Part shown: piece after piece, positions 47,520 to 56,986 of the stretch | How the letters are laid out: every line of letters begins with the position of its first letter | Numbering within the stretch: the stretch's first letter is position 1 | Assembly: GCA_019894765.1 (NCBI GenBank) | Contig: JAGXNT010000037.1 | Span: 1 to 64,000, forward strand | Length of the DNA: 64,000 nucleotides | Direction of reading: 5' to 3' | Source of the DNA: Candidatus Heimdallarchaeota archaeon | Lineage (GTDB): Archaea > Asgardarchaeota > Heimdallarchaeia > JABLTI01 | Made by a program: the position numbers and the translations under genes | The notes under the pieces: model-generated | Told to the model about the DNA's origin: nothing | What the model saw: only the letters and a program-made list of their open reading frames with translations | The model's database searches: none

Positions 47520-49036
47520 GCAGTTTTTGATCTTTTACTTTCCAATCTTTTGATTTTCTTGAGATATTTGTTTAATGATTTGAGTGGTACGATTGGTATT
47601 CCATCCACTTTTTTCCATCGTTCGTTTAATGCAGTGACTATGAGGAGTTTAGCATTTGTGGTCTTTAAGTACAATCTTCTTTCTCTCAGCTTCTTTGCAG
47701 CTGTTACGAAGATTTCGTATCGCTTAATGAGACTTTCCCTGTCAAAGTACCATCCTCTCCAGAGAGCTAAATCTTTAACTTCAACTATTATGTCTGTTTT
47801 ATTTCGACGAATAATTAAATCAATCTCTGTTACAGTATCGCCTTCACTCAATATTTCGATATTTTGGTCTACAACTATCCATCCAGCTAAAGCAGATATC
47901 TCTGATACGATTAATTCTAAATCATGAGCTTTCTTGCTTCTTGTAATTTCACTATAAGAGTTGCAAAATCTTGAGAATAGGAGTAATGAAATTATTGGAA
48001 TTTGTAGATAGTCTTCTTCTTTCTTAGTTATTATTCTGCAAAGGAAGTATGGGACATCTTCTTTTCCAAGCTGGAAAGTCATGATTGTCTCATAAAGTAA
48101 TAATCTCATTTCTTCAGTTGGATCCAATCTTGCTTTTTTGTCGCGTAATTCCTCTATTTGTTTCATTTTAATTTCTTTGAAAGGATTCTTCAAATCCTTT
48201 AGGGCCATTAAGCTTCCAAAGTTTTCAAAGAGAATTGATAATGCTTCAATTTCCTCTTCATTTAGTTGTCTCATAGAAGCATAGAATTCAGTGATTCTTC
48301 TGAGAAAGGCAATTTCACTATGCCATGACTTCACCATATCAACAAGTTCAGTTATGGCCCTGTCTGTCATTTTCCGACGTTGATCTCTCATTTCCTTTAT
48401 TTTTGTACTTGTTCCCGTCTTTTGAGCTATTCCAATGCTTTTCAATTTTCTTTCTGTTTCATCATATAGCTCTGTTTCAACGAAATGGAGATCGTCGTGT
48501 AATTCAAACTCAAGTTTAATCATGCCATTTGAAAACATAAAGGCTTGATCGCGTAGTTGAGCCCATTCTATGGCTAGGTCTTGAAGATGTTTCTTTGCGT
48601 CTTTTGAAAATTCCATTTCACCTTCATCCTCAGCTGATAGAGAATGAACTTGATTTATTAAGAAATTAATAGCTGATAAAATAATGATTTCATTTTTCGT
48701 TTGTGAATCTTGATTGGAAGTCAAATTACTGAAATCACTCACAGTAAGACTATCTTTTGTCATAAGAATTGTTGCTAAACGCATCGCAAGTTTTTCTCTT
48801 TCAGGAATAAATGCATTGAGAACTTGTTTATGATTATAATTCTTCAATACATTTGCAATACATGAGTAAGTATGATTTCTTTTCTTAACGAGTTTTTGAT
48901 AGATGTATTCTTCTTTATCAAATTTACCTGATTCTTCCTCTTCGATCTCCTCTTCTTCTTCCTCTTCGATTACTTCTTGTTCTTCCTCTTCGAGTTTCGG
49001 GTCTTCACCTGATTCATTTTTTTGTACAACATTCAT
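47510..49036 (-). CDS. Protein with C-terminal PD-(D/E)XK nuclease-like domain
   Basis: A 508-residue protein. Residues 10-38 are almost all Glu (acidic tail at the N-terminus). The middle (about 45-370) is helical. The C-terminal part (about 370-500) shows the PD-(D/E)XK pattern: Glu379, then GDTVTEIDLII with Asp406, then DIIVEVKD with Glu419-Val-Lys421. It ends in a basic tail (SKRSKTARR). Such domains cut or bind nucleic acid. There is no partner methylase or recognisable defence neighbour, so a housekeeping nuclease is as likely as a defence role. Confidence 0.6.
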   Translation of the reverse strand: MNVVQKNESGEDPKLEEEEQEVIEEEEEEEIEEEESGKFDKEEYIYQKLVKKRNHTYSCIANVLKNYNHKQVLNAFIPEREKLAMRLATILMTKDSLTVSDFSNLTSNQDSQTKNEIIILSAINFLINQVHSLSAEDEGEMEFSKDAKKHLQDLAIEWAQLRDQAFMFSNGMIKLEFELHDDLHFVETELYDETERKLKSIGIAQKTGTSTKIKEMRDQRRKMTDRAITELVDMVKSWHSEIAFLRRITEFYASMRQLNEEEIEALSILFENFGSLMALKDLKNPFKEIKMKQIEELRDKKARLDPTEEMRLLLYETIMTFQLGKEDVPYFLCRIITKKEEDYLQIPIISLLLFSRFCNSYSEITRSKKAHDLELIVSEISALAGWIVVDQNIEILSEGDTVTEIDLIIRRNKTDIIVEVKDLALWRGWYFDRESLIKRYEIFVTAAKKLRERRLYLKTTNAKLLIVTALNERWKKVDGIPIVPLKSLNKYLKKIKRLESKRSKTARR

Positions 49037-49107
49037 GGTTTAACTTCCTTCAATTAGTTCTCCAAGGAAAATGAGGTTATTGTAGTAATTGAAGGATATT
49101 TTTGTAA

Positions 49108-49797
49108 TCATAGGATTACAGTCGTTCCAATTTTAACTCCAGAAATAATCCTTGTAAGATTTTCTGGAATAAGACCATTTGCGATTTGTAATGGGATTTT
49201 CGAGCGTTTAACTATTTGAATAGCAGTAGGATCAAATAATGGATAATAACCAGCTTTGATTTGATGTTTTAACATCATCTCTTCTAGCTCTGCAATTGTT
49301 ATTGTTTCCAGTAATATCGCATCGGGATTTATTCCTGGATCATCTGAATAAACGCCATCAACATTTGTGAGGTTTATTAATTTCTCAGCATTTGTTACCT
49401 CAGCAATCGAAGCTGCAACAGCATTTGTAGACTGACCGGGTTTAAATCCACCACAGACAATTACCTTTTTTGTTAGTTTGAAGAAATTCTGAAATTCCTC
49501 TAGATTATTTGGAGGATGTGGATAAGCACTTTCGCCTAAAGCAGCGATTAGTATTTTGGCATTTAGTTTTGCTGCGTCTATACCTATAACATCACATGTT
49601 TCTTCAGAAGCTCCATACTTTCTTGCAAGAGCAATATATTTTCTAGCTAGTTTCCCCCCACCGACTATTATTGTACATTTTTTCATAGTATCATTTATTA
49701 CATTACGAATGGTTTTTGCATATTTTGAAATTAGTTTATCATTAATTTGGTTGTTCTCATCAAATAAAATAGATCCACCAATTTTTACTACAAACAT
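49108..49797 (-). CDS. pyrH: UMP kinase, archaeal type
   Basis: A 229-residue amino-acid-kinase fold protein. VVKIGGSI (3-10), IVGGGKLARKYI, CDVIGIDAAKLNA, GGFKPGQSTNAVAA, LTNVDGVYSDDP and DPTAIQIV match archaeal PyrH. It makes UDP from UMP and so continues from PyrD/PyrK. The gene is single. Confidence 0.92.
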   Translation of the reverse strand: MFVVKIGGSILFDENNQINDKLISKYAKTIRNVINDTMKKCTIIVGGGKLARKYIALARKYGASEETCDVIGIDAAKLNAKILIAALGESAYPHPPNNLEEFQNFFKLTKKVIVCGGFKPGQSTNAVAASIAEVTNAEKLINLTNVDGVYSDDPGINPDAILLETITIAELEEMMLKHQIKAGYYPLFDPTAIQIVKRSKIPLQIANGLIPENLTRIISGVKIGTTVIL

Positions 49798-49920
49798 ATT
49801 TGTTTTTTCCTTGGAAAGTAATTTCCAATTTGAATTTGTTTTAGTAAAAGATAAGTTTTGTGAGGATGCTGAAAAAGATGTAAAAGAAAAAAATTGGTAA
49901 TGATTTTAAGTGGATTGAAT

Positions 49921-50673
49921 TTATTTCTCTTTTAATTCAGTGATTTTAGCTAAGGCAACTTTCTCTTTCTCTGTATCTTTTGTTTTCTTATAAATTTCCG
50001 CCAGCATTTCCCATGCTTCTAAATTGTCTTCATCCTGGACAACACTTCGATAAAGATGCTCTGTTGCAGCCTTGAGATTCTCTTTCTTGTATGCTATTAC
50101 TCCAAGACCATATAGTGCTTCAGGATCATAAGGGTCTTCTTTAATTGCTTCTTGAAAACAAGATTCAGCTTTTTCTAGTTCATTTAATTTCATTAATGAA
50201 TGCCCTTTTCCACTTAACGCTATTTCTTTTCTACCAAGTTTCTCTACTTTTTCAAAACAATGCAGTGCTTTTTCTGATTCATCAATGCTTAAATAAGCAT
50301 ATCCTTTTGCCAACCAAGCAATCATAAATTCTGAATTTTCTTTAATTACAGTATCAAACAGCTTTATTGCTTCTTCATTTTTACCTAGTGAACTGAGAAT
50401 TGCTCCTTTCGCATATATTGAATCAATATCTTTTGGATTAATCTCTATTGCTTGATCAAAGCAAGCAATGGCATCTTCTAAATCATTAAATTCAAAATAA
50501 AGCATCCCCTTCCCATAAATGATGGTGGTATCCTTAGAATATTTAGCTAGAATTTTATCATAGCACTTGATTGCATCTTTTTTCTTTCCTTGATACATAA
50601 ATGATTGAGCATTAGTTGTTAACTCTGAAACGAAGTCACGTTTTTCTTTATCTTCTAAATTCATTACAATCAC
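49921..50673 (-). CDS. TPR-repeat protein
   Basis: The 250 residues contain about six tetratricopeptide repeats (for example AIKCYDKILAKY, AIACFDQAIEINPKDIDSIY, AIKLFDTVIKEN, ALHCFEKVEKLG, ESCFQEAIKEDPYDPEALYG). They form a scaffold surface. No extra domain is visible. Start ATG 50673 or 50664. Confidence 0.85.
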   Translation of the reverse strand: MIVMNLEDKEKRDFVSELTTNAQSFMYQGKKKDAIKCYDKILAKYSKDTTIIYGKGMLYFEFNDLEDAIACFDQAIEINPKDIDSIYAKGAILSSLGKNEEAIKLFDTVIKENSEFMIAWLAKGYAYLSIDESEKALHCFEKVEKLGRKEIALSGKGHSLMKLNELEKAESCFQEAIKEDPYDPEALYGLGVIAYKKENLKAATEHLYRSVVQDEDNLEAWEMLAEIYKKTKDTEKEKVALAKITELKEK

Positions 50674-50712
50674 TTAAGTAAAATGTTTGGATTATCAATT
50701 ATCAATGTTCTC

Positions 50713-51009
50713 TTAATACTGGCTAGCTATTAGATAGGCTCTTGTTACTCGATAGAGTTCACTTAGCTGCTTTGTGACAGGATGATTCTTATTCAATTCA
50801 AATAATCGATTGCGTTTTGATCTTGTTTCTAATATGATTCGCATCTTTACCAAAGAATCGATCAGATCATGTACTCGAGAATGTGATATGCCTAGAATTC
50901 GGGCAATTTCAGTTAACTGATACATACCAGTGTTGTTTATGAGGAAAAATTCAACAATTTTCACTTGAATAGAATCGCCCAGAATTGATGATAAAACCTG
51001 ATAATCCAT
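50713..51009 (-). CDS. Winged-helix DNA-binding regulator
   Basis: A 98-residue single wHTH. GDSIQVKIVEFFL (helix 1), TEIARILGISHSRVHDLIDSL (recognition helices) and a wing with LETRSKRNRLFELNK are visible. ArsR/MarR-like archaeal repressor; the effector is unknown. It follows the gene at 51167 with a 157-nt gap and is unlikely to share its transcript, since a terminator lies between. Confidence 0.8.
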   Translation of the reverse strand: MDYQVLSSILGDSIQVKIVEFFLINNTGMYQLTEIARILGISHSRVHDLIDSLVKMRIILETRSKRNRLFELNKNHPVTKQLSELYRVTRAYLIASQY

Positions 51010-51127
51010 AATGATGACACCTACACTACTATGACTCTAATAGATTACCAGTTTATTAATTATTATTTTGCTAATAAAAGGAACAGAGAGCTCTAATTTC
51101 AATTAATGAAATGTGAAAAATATAAAA

Positions 51128-51150
51128 TAAATAGATGCCCCGAAGGGCTA
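51128..51150 (-). terminator. Terminator of the uS12-uS7 operon
   Basis: On the minus strand GCCC and GGGC flank a TTCG tetraloop (51137-51148); AT-rich ATCTATTTATTTTAT follows. A compact, stable hairpin. Confidence 0.75.
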
Positions 51151-51166
51151 ATTCTACATGAATCAA

Positions 51167-52138
51167 TTATCTTGCACTAAGAGCAATTCGCTCTATTTCT
51201 TGCATTTTACTAATTGCGGAGCTTGAGGGTTTGTTATCAGCTGCTTCAATTAGTTCGCGTGCAAGGATTTCTTCAGCTGTGAGAATATTGTTGAAGGATT
51301 TCTTGTAGACACCCTCAATAATATTTCTTAAAGCTATGTCTACTCTTCTCATCGGAGCGACATCTACAGATTGAAGCTGAGCCATACCACCAAATGTAAT
51401 TCGAGTGACTTCTTCTCGTGGGGCGGCATTTTGAATTGCATCTATGAGAACTTGGATTGGATTCTTACCTGTTTGTAATTCAATAATTTCAAAAGCAACA
51501 CGAACAGATTTAATCATTCTTTCTTTTCTACCAGTTCCTCTCTTGGTTCTCATTAATTTGTTTACTAGTCTTTCGACAATAGGCATTTCAGCTTTCTTGA
51601 ATCTTTGATTAGCATAACGTCCACCAGTGTGAGGAGTGACTACTGGTCTTAAGCTAATGTAAGCCTTTATCCCAGGATCAAGAACTGTTAGATCTTTATA
51701 GCTCCATTTATTGAATAGTTTAATATCATCAAAAGTTGGTATAACCTCAACTTCTTCCTTCTTTTCTTTTGGAGGAGTTTTTGGTTTTGTAGTTTTTGGA
51801 GTAGCAGCCTCTGGTTTTTCTTCTTTAGGAGCTGCTTTTGGTTTTTCAACTTCTGCTGTTTCTTTCTTTGGAGCGGTTTTTGGTGCTGTTTCTTTTTTAG
51901 TTACAGCAGGTTTTGTAGCTACAGTTTCTTTTGCAGAAGTAGGTTTGGTTTCTTTCTTGTCTTTAGTAGGTGTGGTTTTCTTTGGTTCAGCTTTCTTTTT
52001 AGGTTCTGCTTTCTTCTTTGCTTTAGCAGTTGTTTCTTTTGTAGCCTTAGTGGTCTTCGCAGCTTTATCATCTTTAGCAGCAGATTTCTTGGATTCTGCT
52101 TTTGTTTTCTTTGTGTCCTTTTCTTTTGACTTAGACAT
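51167..52138 (-). CDS. rps7: Ribosomal protein uS7 with histone-H1-like N-terminal tail
   Basis: A 323-residue protein. The core uS7 (about 133-323) has the archaeal blocks LFNKWSYKDL, HTGGRYANQRF, VERLVNKLM, RTKRGTGRKE, NAAPREEVTRI and RRVDIALRNI. The first 132 residues are a Lys/Ala/Pro/Thr/Glu-rich repeat-like tail (for example KKKAEPKKKAEPKKT), similar in composition to histone H1 tails. Archaeal uS7 is usually about 190-220 residues, so the tail is very long. Its role may be RNA contact or nucleoid/ribosome tethering; no evidence chooses. Operon with uS12, 10 nt apart. Confidence 0.95.
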   Translation of the reverse strand: MSKSKEKDTKKTKAESKKSAAKDDKAAKTTKATKETTAKAKKKAEPKKKAEPKKTTPTKDKKETKPTSAKETVATKPAVTKKETAPKTAPKKETAEVEKPKAAPKEEKPEAATPKTTKPKTPPKEKKEEVEVIPTFDDIKLFNKWSYKDLTVLDPGIKAYISLRPVVTPHTGGRYANQRFKKAEMPIVERLVNKLMRTKRGTGRKERMIKSVRVAFEIIELQTGKNPIQVLIDAIQNAAPREEVTRITFGGMAQLQSVDVAPMRRVDIALRNIIEGVYKKSFNNILTAEEILARELIEAADNKPSSSAISKMQEIERIALSAR

Positions 52139-52148
52139 AATTATACAC

Positions 52149-52592
52149 CTATCTTACTGGCTTCTCTCTTTTACCAAGAACTAAACTTGAAAGAGCAACA
52201 CCGTTAACTTTAGAAACACGCCACTTGATTCCTGGAAGATCACCCTTGGCACCACCTTTTGCTCCACCAATACCTTCAACGATAACGCGATCGTGTTCGG
52301 CTATGTGAGTTAATCCACCGTCAAGTGGGACAAAAGCTCCAATTTGTTTACCGTTTTTAATGAGTTGGACACGTACACATTTACGAAGAGCAGAGTTAGG
52401 TTGTTTAGATTCTACCCCGTATTTCTCTACAACAATTCCTGAAGCTTGAGGAGCTGCACCGAGAGGGTCGGCTTTTTTGTCTAAACCTAACATTTTTCTC
52501 TTGTAGTAAATGTCTTTCCAACGGAACTTCTTACGTTTATTTTTTAATTGTCGTCCCGCATATTCGCCTCTAGGGGCTTTACTACCTGGCAT
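52149..52592 (-). CDS. rps12: Ribosomal protein uS12
   Basis: A 147-residue archaeal-length uS12. [38 protein letters not shown], and [10 protein letters not shown] are diagnostic. It belongs to the decoding site of the small subunit. The usual archaeal string with EF-2 or EF-1 alpha after uS7, and with NusA/eL30 ahead, is absent here. Confidence 0.98.
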   Translation of the reverse strand: MPGSKAPRGEYAGRQLKNKRKKFRWKDIYYKRKMLGLDKKADPLGAAPQASGIVVEKYGVESKQPNSALRKCVRVQLIKNGKQIGAFVPLDGGLTHIAEHDRVIVEGIGGAKGGAKGDLPGIKWRVSKVNGVALSSLVLGKREKPVR

Positions 52593-52837
52593 GTTTTGTT
52601 ACACCAATAATTACTTATTCTGTTACTTGAGCGTTTCAAGATTATTTAAAAATCTTTGTGAAGACTATGATATAGATTTTTAGCATTCTTTCGCTAAAAG
52701 CTCGTATTAATATCTATTTCTTTCTTGTTGATAAATATTTGAATACATTCGGTAGTCTCCCCGTAATTGTTCCTTTTAATAATTCTAGAACATAACACTA
52801 CTTGTAAGAAAATTAAGACAAATTAGGTGAATTTAAC

Positions 52838-53176
52838 TTGCATGATGATAATATTGGTCTCTCTAATAATAGAGCAAGTGATATTCGCAAATGTGCTATT
52901 TGTACTGAGATAATAAATGAACAAGATCTAGTTTATATTAATGATATTGATAATAATGAATTAGCTGTTCATTTTACTTGTTATGTTGAAATACAAGAAA
53001 AAATATGCTCTGAATGTAGCAATCCTTTCAAAAACCAAGAAAGATTACTCTATTGTGAGGAACATAACGAATATTTCCATAAATCAAAAGCATGTATTCG
53101 AGATCATCTTGAAAAACACATGAGATTTAAAGAGGTAATTTATGATGCCATAAAAAACAGAATTACCTATCTTTGA
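52838..53176 (+). CDS. Small RING-like zinc protein
   Basis: A 112-residue protein with a TTG start. The metal pattern is Cys19-x2-Cys22, His45-x2-Cys48, Cys57-x2-Cys60, Cys73-x2-His76, with His81, Cys86 and His90 behind. Pairs of this spacing recall the cross-brace of RING or related treble-clef zinc fingers. The residue between is acidic and polar, with no catalytic site. In Asgard archaea RING-like proteins accompany ubiquitin-like systems. Here it may be an E3-like partner, or a plain structural zinc protein. Confidence 0.6.
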   Translation: MHDDNIGLSNNRASDIRKCAICTEIINEQDLVYINDIDNNELAVHFTCYVEIQEKICSECSNPFKNQERLLYCEEHNEYFHKSKACIRDHLEKHMRFKEVIYDAIKNRITYL

Positions 53177-53371
53177 ATCCAAAGGATTTCATTAACAATG
53201 AAGAATTTCTTGGATGAATTTTTTTGTTATAGATTTACCTAAATCAAAGACTTAAAAAGGGAATTTTGGAAGTAATATTTACTATTGACACATGGACACA
53301 TAGCCGGAGTCAAAGCAACGAAAATTGCAATTTATAAAAATACAAAAACAAAATGGAGAGTCTGATTAAAC

Positions 53372-53770
53372 TTGGGTAAACGACACTGTTTTACTTATCA
53401 TAGAGAAAGAGATGAATTCACAATTATTGAAAAATCAGATATGGTAGAGCAATATTTCTCATATCTAATAGAAGAATCAACTAAATTAGAAACCTATGCC
53501 AGTCAAAGTGGTTCTGACGCAGTTTTGCTATTTGATGGCGCTGAAAACAAATGGACCTTAATATATGCTCAAGGATCAGGTATAGTCACACAAAGAACTG
53601 CTAGAAGGCGTGCTGATTCTGCCAGTCGATCTGGAATACAACTCTCTTCTGGAGAAAGAATTGGGGCTAATGCTCCTCTTGTTGAAATATCTGATTCCAA
53701 TATTGGAGATTTGAGCAAAAGCGTTCAAAACAAGTATTTATCTCACACTGATTTACGAGGGGTAGAATAA
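53372..53770 (+). CDS. Small soluble protein, unknown
   Basis: A 132-residue protein with a TTG start. AVLLFDGAENKWTLIYAQGS looks like two strands joined by a turn, and a basic stretch RTARRRADSASRSG follows. No family recognised. The 195 nt upstream hold no clear gene. Confidence 0.5.
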   Translation: MGKRHCFTYHRERDEFTIIEKSDMVEQYFSYLIEESTKLETYASQSGSDAVLLFDGAENKWTLIYAQGSGIVTQRTARRRADSASRSGIQLSSGERIGANAPLVEISDSNIGDLSKSVQNKYLSHTDLRGVE

Positions 53771-53802
53771 CCAATTTCCCCTCATCGTTTGTTTTTTCTT
53801 GT

Positions 53803-54714
53803 TTAGTTTGAAACTCTTTGTAAGCCTTTTTCTGCTTCTTTCAAAAAGCTTTGAATGAGACGTTTTGTAGCATATTGTTTTTCGGGAGAAGTCTCAATAG
53901 CAATTTGATAATATTTCTTTGCTTCTTTCTTTTCAGTAAGTTTCTCAAATATAACAGCTAAAAAGTAATTAATTGCATGGTTTTTCTTCGCAAGCTTATG
54001 TGCTTTCAGCATTGCTTCTTTTGCACTATCTAATTCATTGAGCTCTAGATAGCTTTTTGCAAGATTATAAAGAGCATCATAATTTTTTGAGTCTAATTTA
54101 GTAGCTAAATGGAGATGCTCAATGGCTTTTTCATGTTTACCTTTAAGCGCATAGGAACACCCAAGATAGAATCTCGCCCAAAAGTCTTGAGGATAAATCT
54201 CAACCGCTATTACTCCTTTTTTAATTCCTAATTCACCGTCATCTTCTGCTCCATGTGTACGAATTTCGTGGATGAGTTCATCGAATATTTCATCTTGAGA
54301 TTGTTTTCTGCAATATCCAAATTCCTTCTCAAACAAAGTAATTGTTTTTTCAATCGACTTTTTATCCTCTGATTCTAGCTCTAGGATTAAACCATCTTGA
54401 GAACTAATTGTGAATTTAATCGAGTAATCTGGAAAGCCAAATGATTCATTTGATATAGAATAGAATGCGGGAGTTGCGGATTCTTTTTCTATCATCTTAT
54501 AATAAGAATGATACTCTACACCTTTTTCCTTGGTTCCAAACAATCTGAATTCATCTGTATAATCATATAATTTGTTTTGTTTGTGAATTTCCTTTGCTTT
54601 TTCAGGAACTTCAAAATCCCATAATTTCTTGAGTACTTTCTTTACAAATTGAAATGATTCTGTTGAGTAAACATTCCTCGCAATCATGGTATTTATTTCT
54701 ATTTTTTCTTTCAT
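53803..54714 (-). CDS. TPR-repeat protein with N-terminal extra domain
   Basis: A 303-residue protein. The C-terminal half has TPR units (ARFYLGCSYALKGKHEKA, ALYNLAKSYLELNELDSA, AINYFLAVIFEKLTEKKEA). The N-terminal 150 residues are a separate alpha/beta domain with no known name (IEINTMIARNVYSTESFQFV). It is probably a scaffold; the partner is unknown. Confidence 0.75.
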   Translation of the reverse strand: MKEKIEINTMIARNVYSTESFQFVKKVLKKLWDFEVPEKAKEIHKQNKLYDYTDEFRLFGTKEKGVEYHSYYKMIEKESATPAFYSISNESFGFPDYSIKFTISSQDGLILELESEDKKSIEKTITLFEKEFGYCRKQSQDEIFDELIHEIRTHGAEDDGELGIKKGVIAVEIYPQDFWARFYLGCSYALKGKHEKAIEHLHLATKLDSKNYDALYNLAKSYLELNELDSAKEAMLKAHKLAKKNHAINYFLAVIFEKLTEKKEAKKYYQIAIETSPEKQYATKRLIQSFLKEAEKGLQRVSN

Positions 54715-54828
54715 AGGAAACCCACTGTCAATAAACTAAGGAAATTTTCATTTAAATGTAATTTGCATTCTATAGGTAATCATAATGGTATTTCTATCTA
54801 AAAATGTAATTAATTAAAGAAATGAATA

Positions 54829-56007
54829 CTAAACTTTAGCAAGCACTTCTTTTAGGGATGAAAGAGCTGTTTGAATGTCTTTCTCAGTATTATAGAGTTG
54901 TGAAGCGAACCTTAAACCACCATATCTATTGGTAATCGTTACTCTATATTTCTCTTCAAGAATCTCTACGATTTTCTTTAGATCTTTCTTCGCATCAACT
55001 CGAACATTGATTAGGGCTCCTCTCTTCTCAGGTTCATGTGGAGTTATTGTAAATAATCCTAGATCTTCAATTCCTTCAATTAATTGTTGAATTAATCCAT
55101 GATTGTGGCTAGCTACTGTCTCTATTCCTACGGAATTTATAAGATCTAATGCTGCCTTTAGTCCAGCAACACAGTAAAAAGGAACAGTTCCATTTTCGAA
55201 TCTTTTCGCACCTTTATGATAGCTTTTGTTTCTATCCATCCAATTCTGATCCTTAAAGTCATAATTCCCAGTTCCTTGCAGAGGAGGGTCCATTGATTCT
55301 ATAGCTCTCGAACTAATGTAACACAAACCTATTCCAAGAGGGGCCATCAAGAATTTGGGCCCACCAGCAGTCACAAAATCGACATCCATTTCTTTTGGAT
55401 AAACTTCTACTCCTCCGCAAGCTTGAATTGCATCTAGAGCAACTAAAGCTCCATTATCATGTGCAACTTTAGCTATCTTTTTTGCATCTACTCTTTGACC
55501 ATTATTGAACTGAACTAATGAAAGTGCAACCAATTTTGTATTTTCATCAATCAAAGAAATGATCTCATCTTCAGAAATTTGTGTCTTCTCATTAATTTTT
55601 GCGGAGCGAAATTCAACTCCTTTTCTACGACTAATATACTTCCATGGATAATAATTAGTAGGAAATTCTAATTCCGAAGTAACAACATTATCTCCCTTTT
55701 TCCAGTCTAAACCATGAAGTGGGAAATTCAAACCATGGGCAGTGTTAACAACTAGTGAGATATCCTCAGAATGACATTTCATTAGTTTTGCAGCACCATT
55801 ATATGTACCATTATTCACATTATCAAATAATTCCTGGACATCCTTACCAATGGTGGGATCATGGAAATAATCAATGAATTGATGCATAGCTTTTACCACT
55901 GATTTTGGGTGAGGTGTAAAAGCAGAACTGCTTAACCAAACTCTATCAAGTAATTGAGGAAACTCTTTCTTTCGTATTTCATCCTGTCCTTCATACATTA
56001 GCAACAC
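54829..56007 (-). CDS. Class V aminotransferase (cysteine desulfurase/epimerase-like)
   Basis: A 392-residue PLP enzyme. LDAIQACGG (191-199) supplies the Asp that holds PLP, and AGGPKFLMAPLG (214-225) carries the Schiff-base Lys218. The fold type I family includes IscS, SufS, and isopenicillin-N epimerase; SGGxR-type desulfurase cysteine is not evident. The substrate is unknown. GTG 56007 or ATG 55998 as start. Confidence 0.85.
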   Translation of the reverse strand: MLLMYEGQDEIRKKEFPQLLDRVWLSSSAFTPHPKSVVKAMHQFIDYFHDPTIGKDVQELFDNVNNGTYNGAAKLMKCHSEDISLVVNTAHGLNFPLHGLDWKKGDNVVTSELEFPTNYYPWKYISRRKGVEFRSAKINEKTQISEDEIISLIDENTKLVALSLVQFNNGQRVDAKKIAKVAHDNGALVALDAIQACGGVEVYPKEMDVDFVTAGGPKFLMAPLGIGLCYISSRAIESMDPPLQGTGNYDFKDQNWMDRNKSYHKGAKRFENGTVPFYCVAGLKAALDLINSVGIETVASHNHGLIQQLIEGIEDLGLFTITPHEPEKRGALINVRVDAKKDLKKIVEILEEKYRVTITNRYGGLRFASQLYNTEKDIQTALSSLKEVLAKV

Positions 56008-56199
56008 AACCAGATTCTCTTACAAAACTATCTTTTCAATAATAAAAAGATTAGGGAGCATCAAAAAATTCTGGTTCAATTCTTTTACTAGTTCAATCAA
56101 TTTTCAGATGAATATTAGGTTTGAGAATAAAAGTTTAAGATTAGCTTCATATTCCTATTAGTTACGAGTATAAAGGATATTTAATTCTGCCTTGACTTA

Positions 56200-56973
56200 A
56201 TGAATATTGAAATGAGGAGGAAAAAGAGAACGCCAAATTATCTTGATGATGTTAAAAAACGCATCCGCTCTATTGAGCTACTACGTATGCTTAAGAAATA
56301 TCATTCATATGAAGAGCTTAGTGGGCTTATGGGTTACTCAAAAGTTGTTCTCAATCGTTACATACGAGGTCATGTGCTTCCAGCATCTGATCGTGCTCAA
56401 GAGATAATTGATGTAGCAAAAAAGAACTTAGATGTTGAGAGACTAGTAAAGGATCAGTTAGTATTTTTCAGAGGTTATTTTGATACTACTATGTTACTTG
56501 GTAATACTTCACTTCTGAAATTGGTAGCTCAATATGTTGCTGATAATTTCGAGGATGCAGAAATTACCAAAATTGGCGCAGTAGCGCCAGAAGGATTACC
56601 TATGGCTGTCCACTTAGCAACTGAACTTGGAGTTGAAATTGCCATAGCTAAAAGAACTCGAGATCTTGGGGTTAGAGAATTTGTGAAAGTACATTTTCCT
56701 CAGGAATCAACCGGTGAGCTTCTTTCACTTAATATGCCTAAAGGATTACTCACTCTTGATGATAGAGTGCTAATTATTGAAGATAGTTGTAGAACAGGAA
56801 CTACTCTTGAGATGTTGGTGGAATTAGCAGAGAAATCGATGGCAAAAATCGGCGGTATCTTTGTGCTAGCAGCTATGGGTGACAAATGGAAACCCACTAT
56901 TAAGAAACTAGCAACCAAATTTGGGGAGAAAAACGTATACATTTTCTGTGAATTACCACTTGAACACGATTAA
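56200..56973 (+). CDS. gfcR: GfcR-type PRTase-fold transcription regulator
   Basis: A 257-residue protein. An N-terminal helix-turn-helix (about 28-62, YEELSGLMGYSKVVLNRYIR) is joined to an orotate-PRTase-like domain with the PRPP loop VLIIEDSCRTGTT (about 190-202). In haloarchaea GfcR activates glycolytic and related genes and may bind sugar phosphates. Here mtnA lies only 13 nt downstream, so it may control or sense methylthio or ribose metabolism. Confidence 0.88.
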   Translation: MNIEMRRKKRTPNYLDDVKKRIRSIELLRMLKKYHSYEELSGLMGYSKVVLNRYIRGHVLPASDRAQEIIDVAKKNLDVERLVKDQLVFFRGYFDTTMLLGNTSLLKLVAQYVADNFEDAEITKIGAVAPEGLPMAVHLATELGVEIAIAKRTRDLGVREFVKVHFPQESTGELLSLNMPKGLLTLDDRVLIIEDSCRTGTTLEMLVELAEKSMAKIGGIFVLAAMGDKWKPTIKKLATKFGEKNVYIFCELPLEHD

Positions 56974-56986
56974 ATTCATAGGGTTT

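Noticed and set aside
47510..49036. A restriction-modification or anti-phage locus
   Set aside because: No methyltransferase, helicase or known defence neighbour; only a weak nuclease-like pattern is present.
51711..52184. Hydrophobic Phe/Ser/Val-rich plus-strand frame
   Set aside because: Mirror of the Lys/Ala/Pro tail of uS7; not a separate gene.
56921..56986. N-terminal extension of the MtnA frame overlapping gfcR
   Set aside because: It has no family similarity and lies in another gene; TTG at 56987 or 56993 is the better start.
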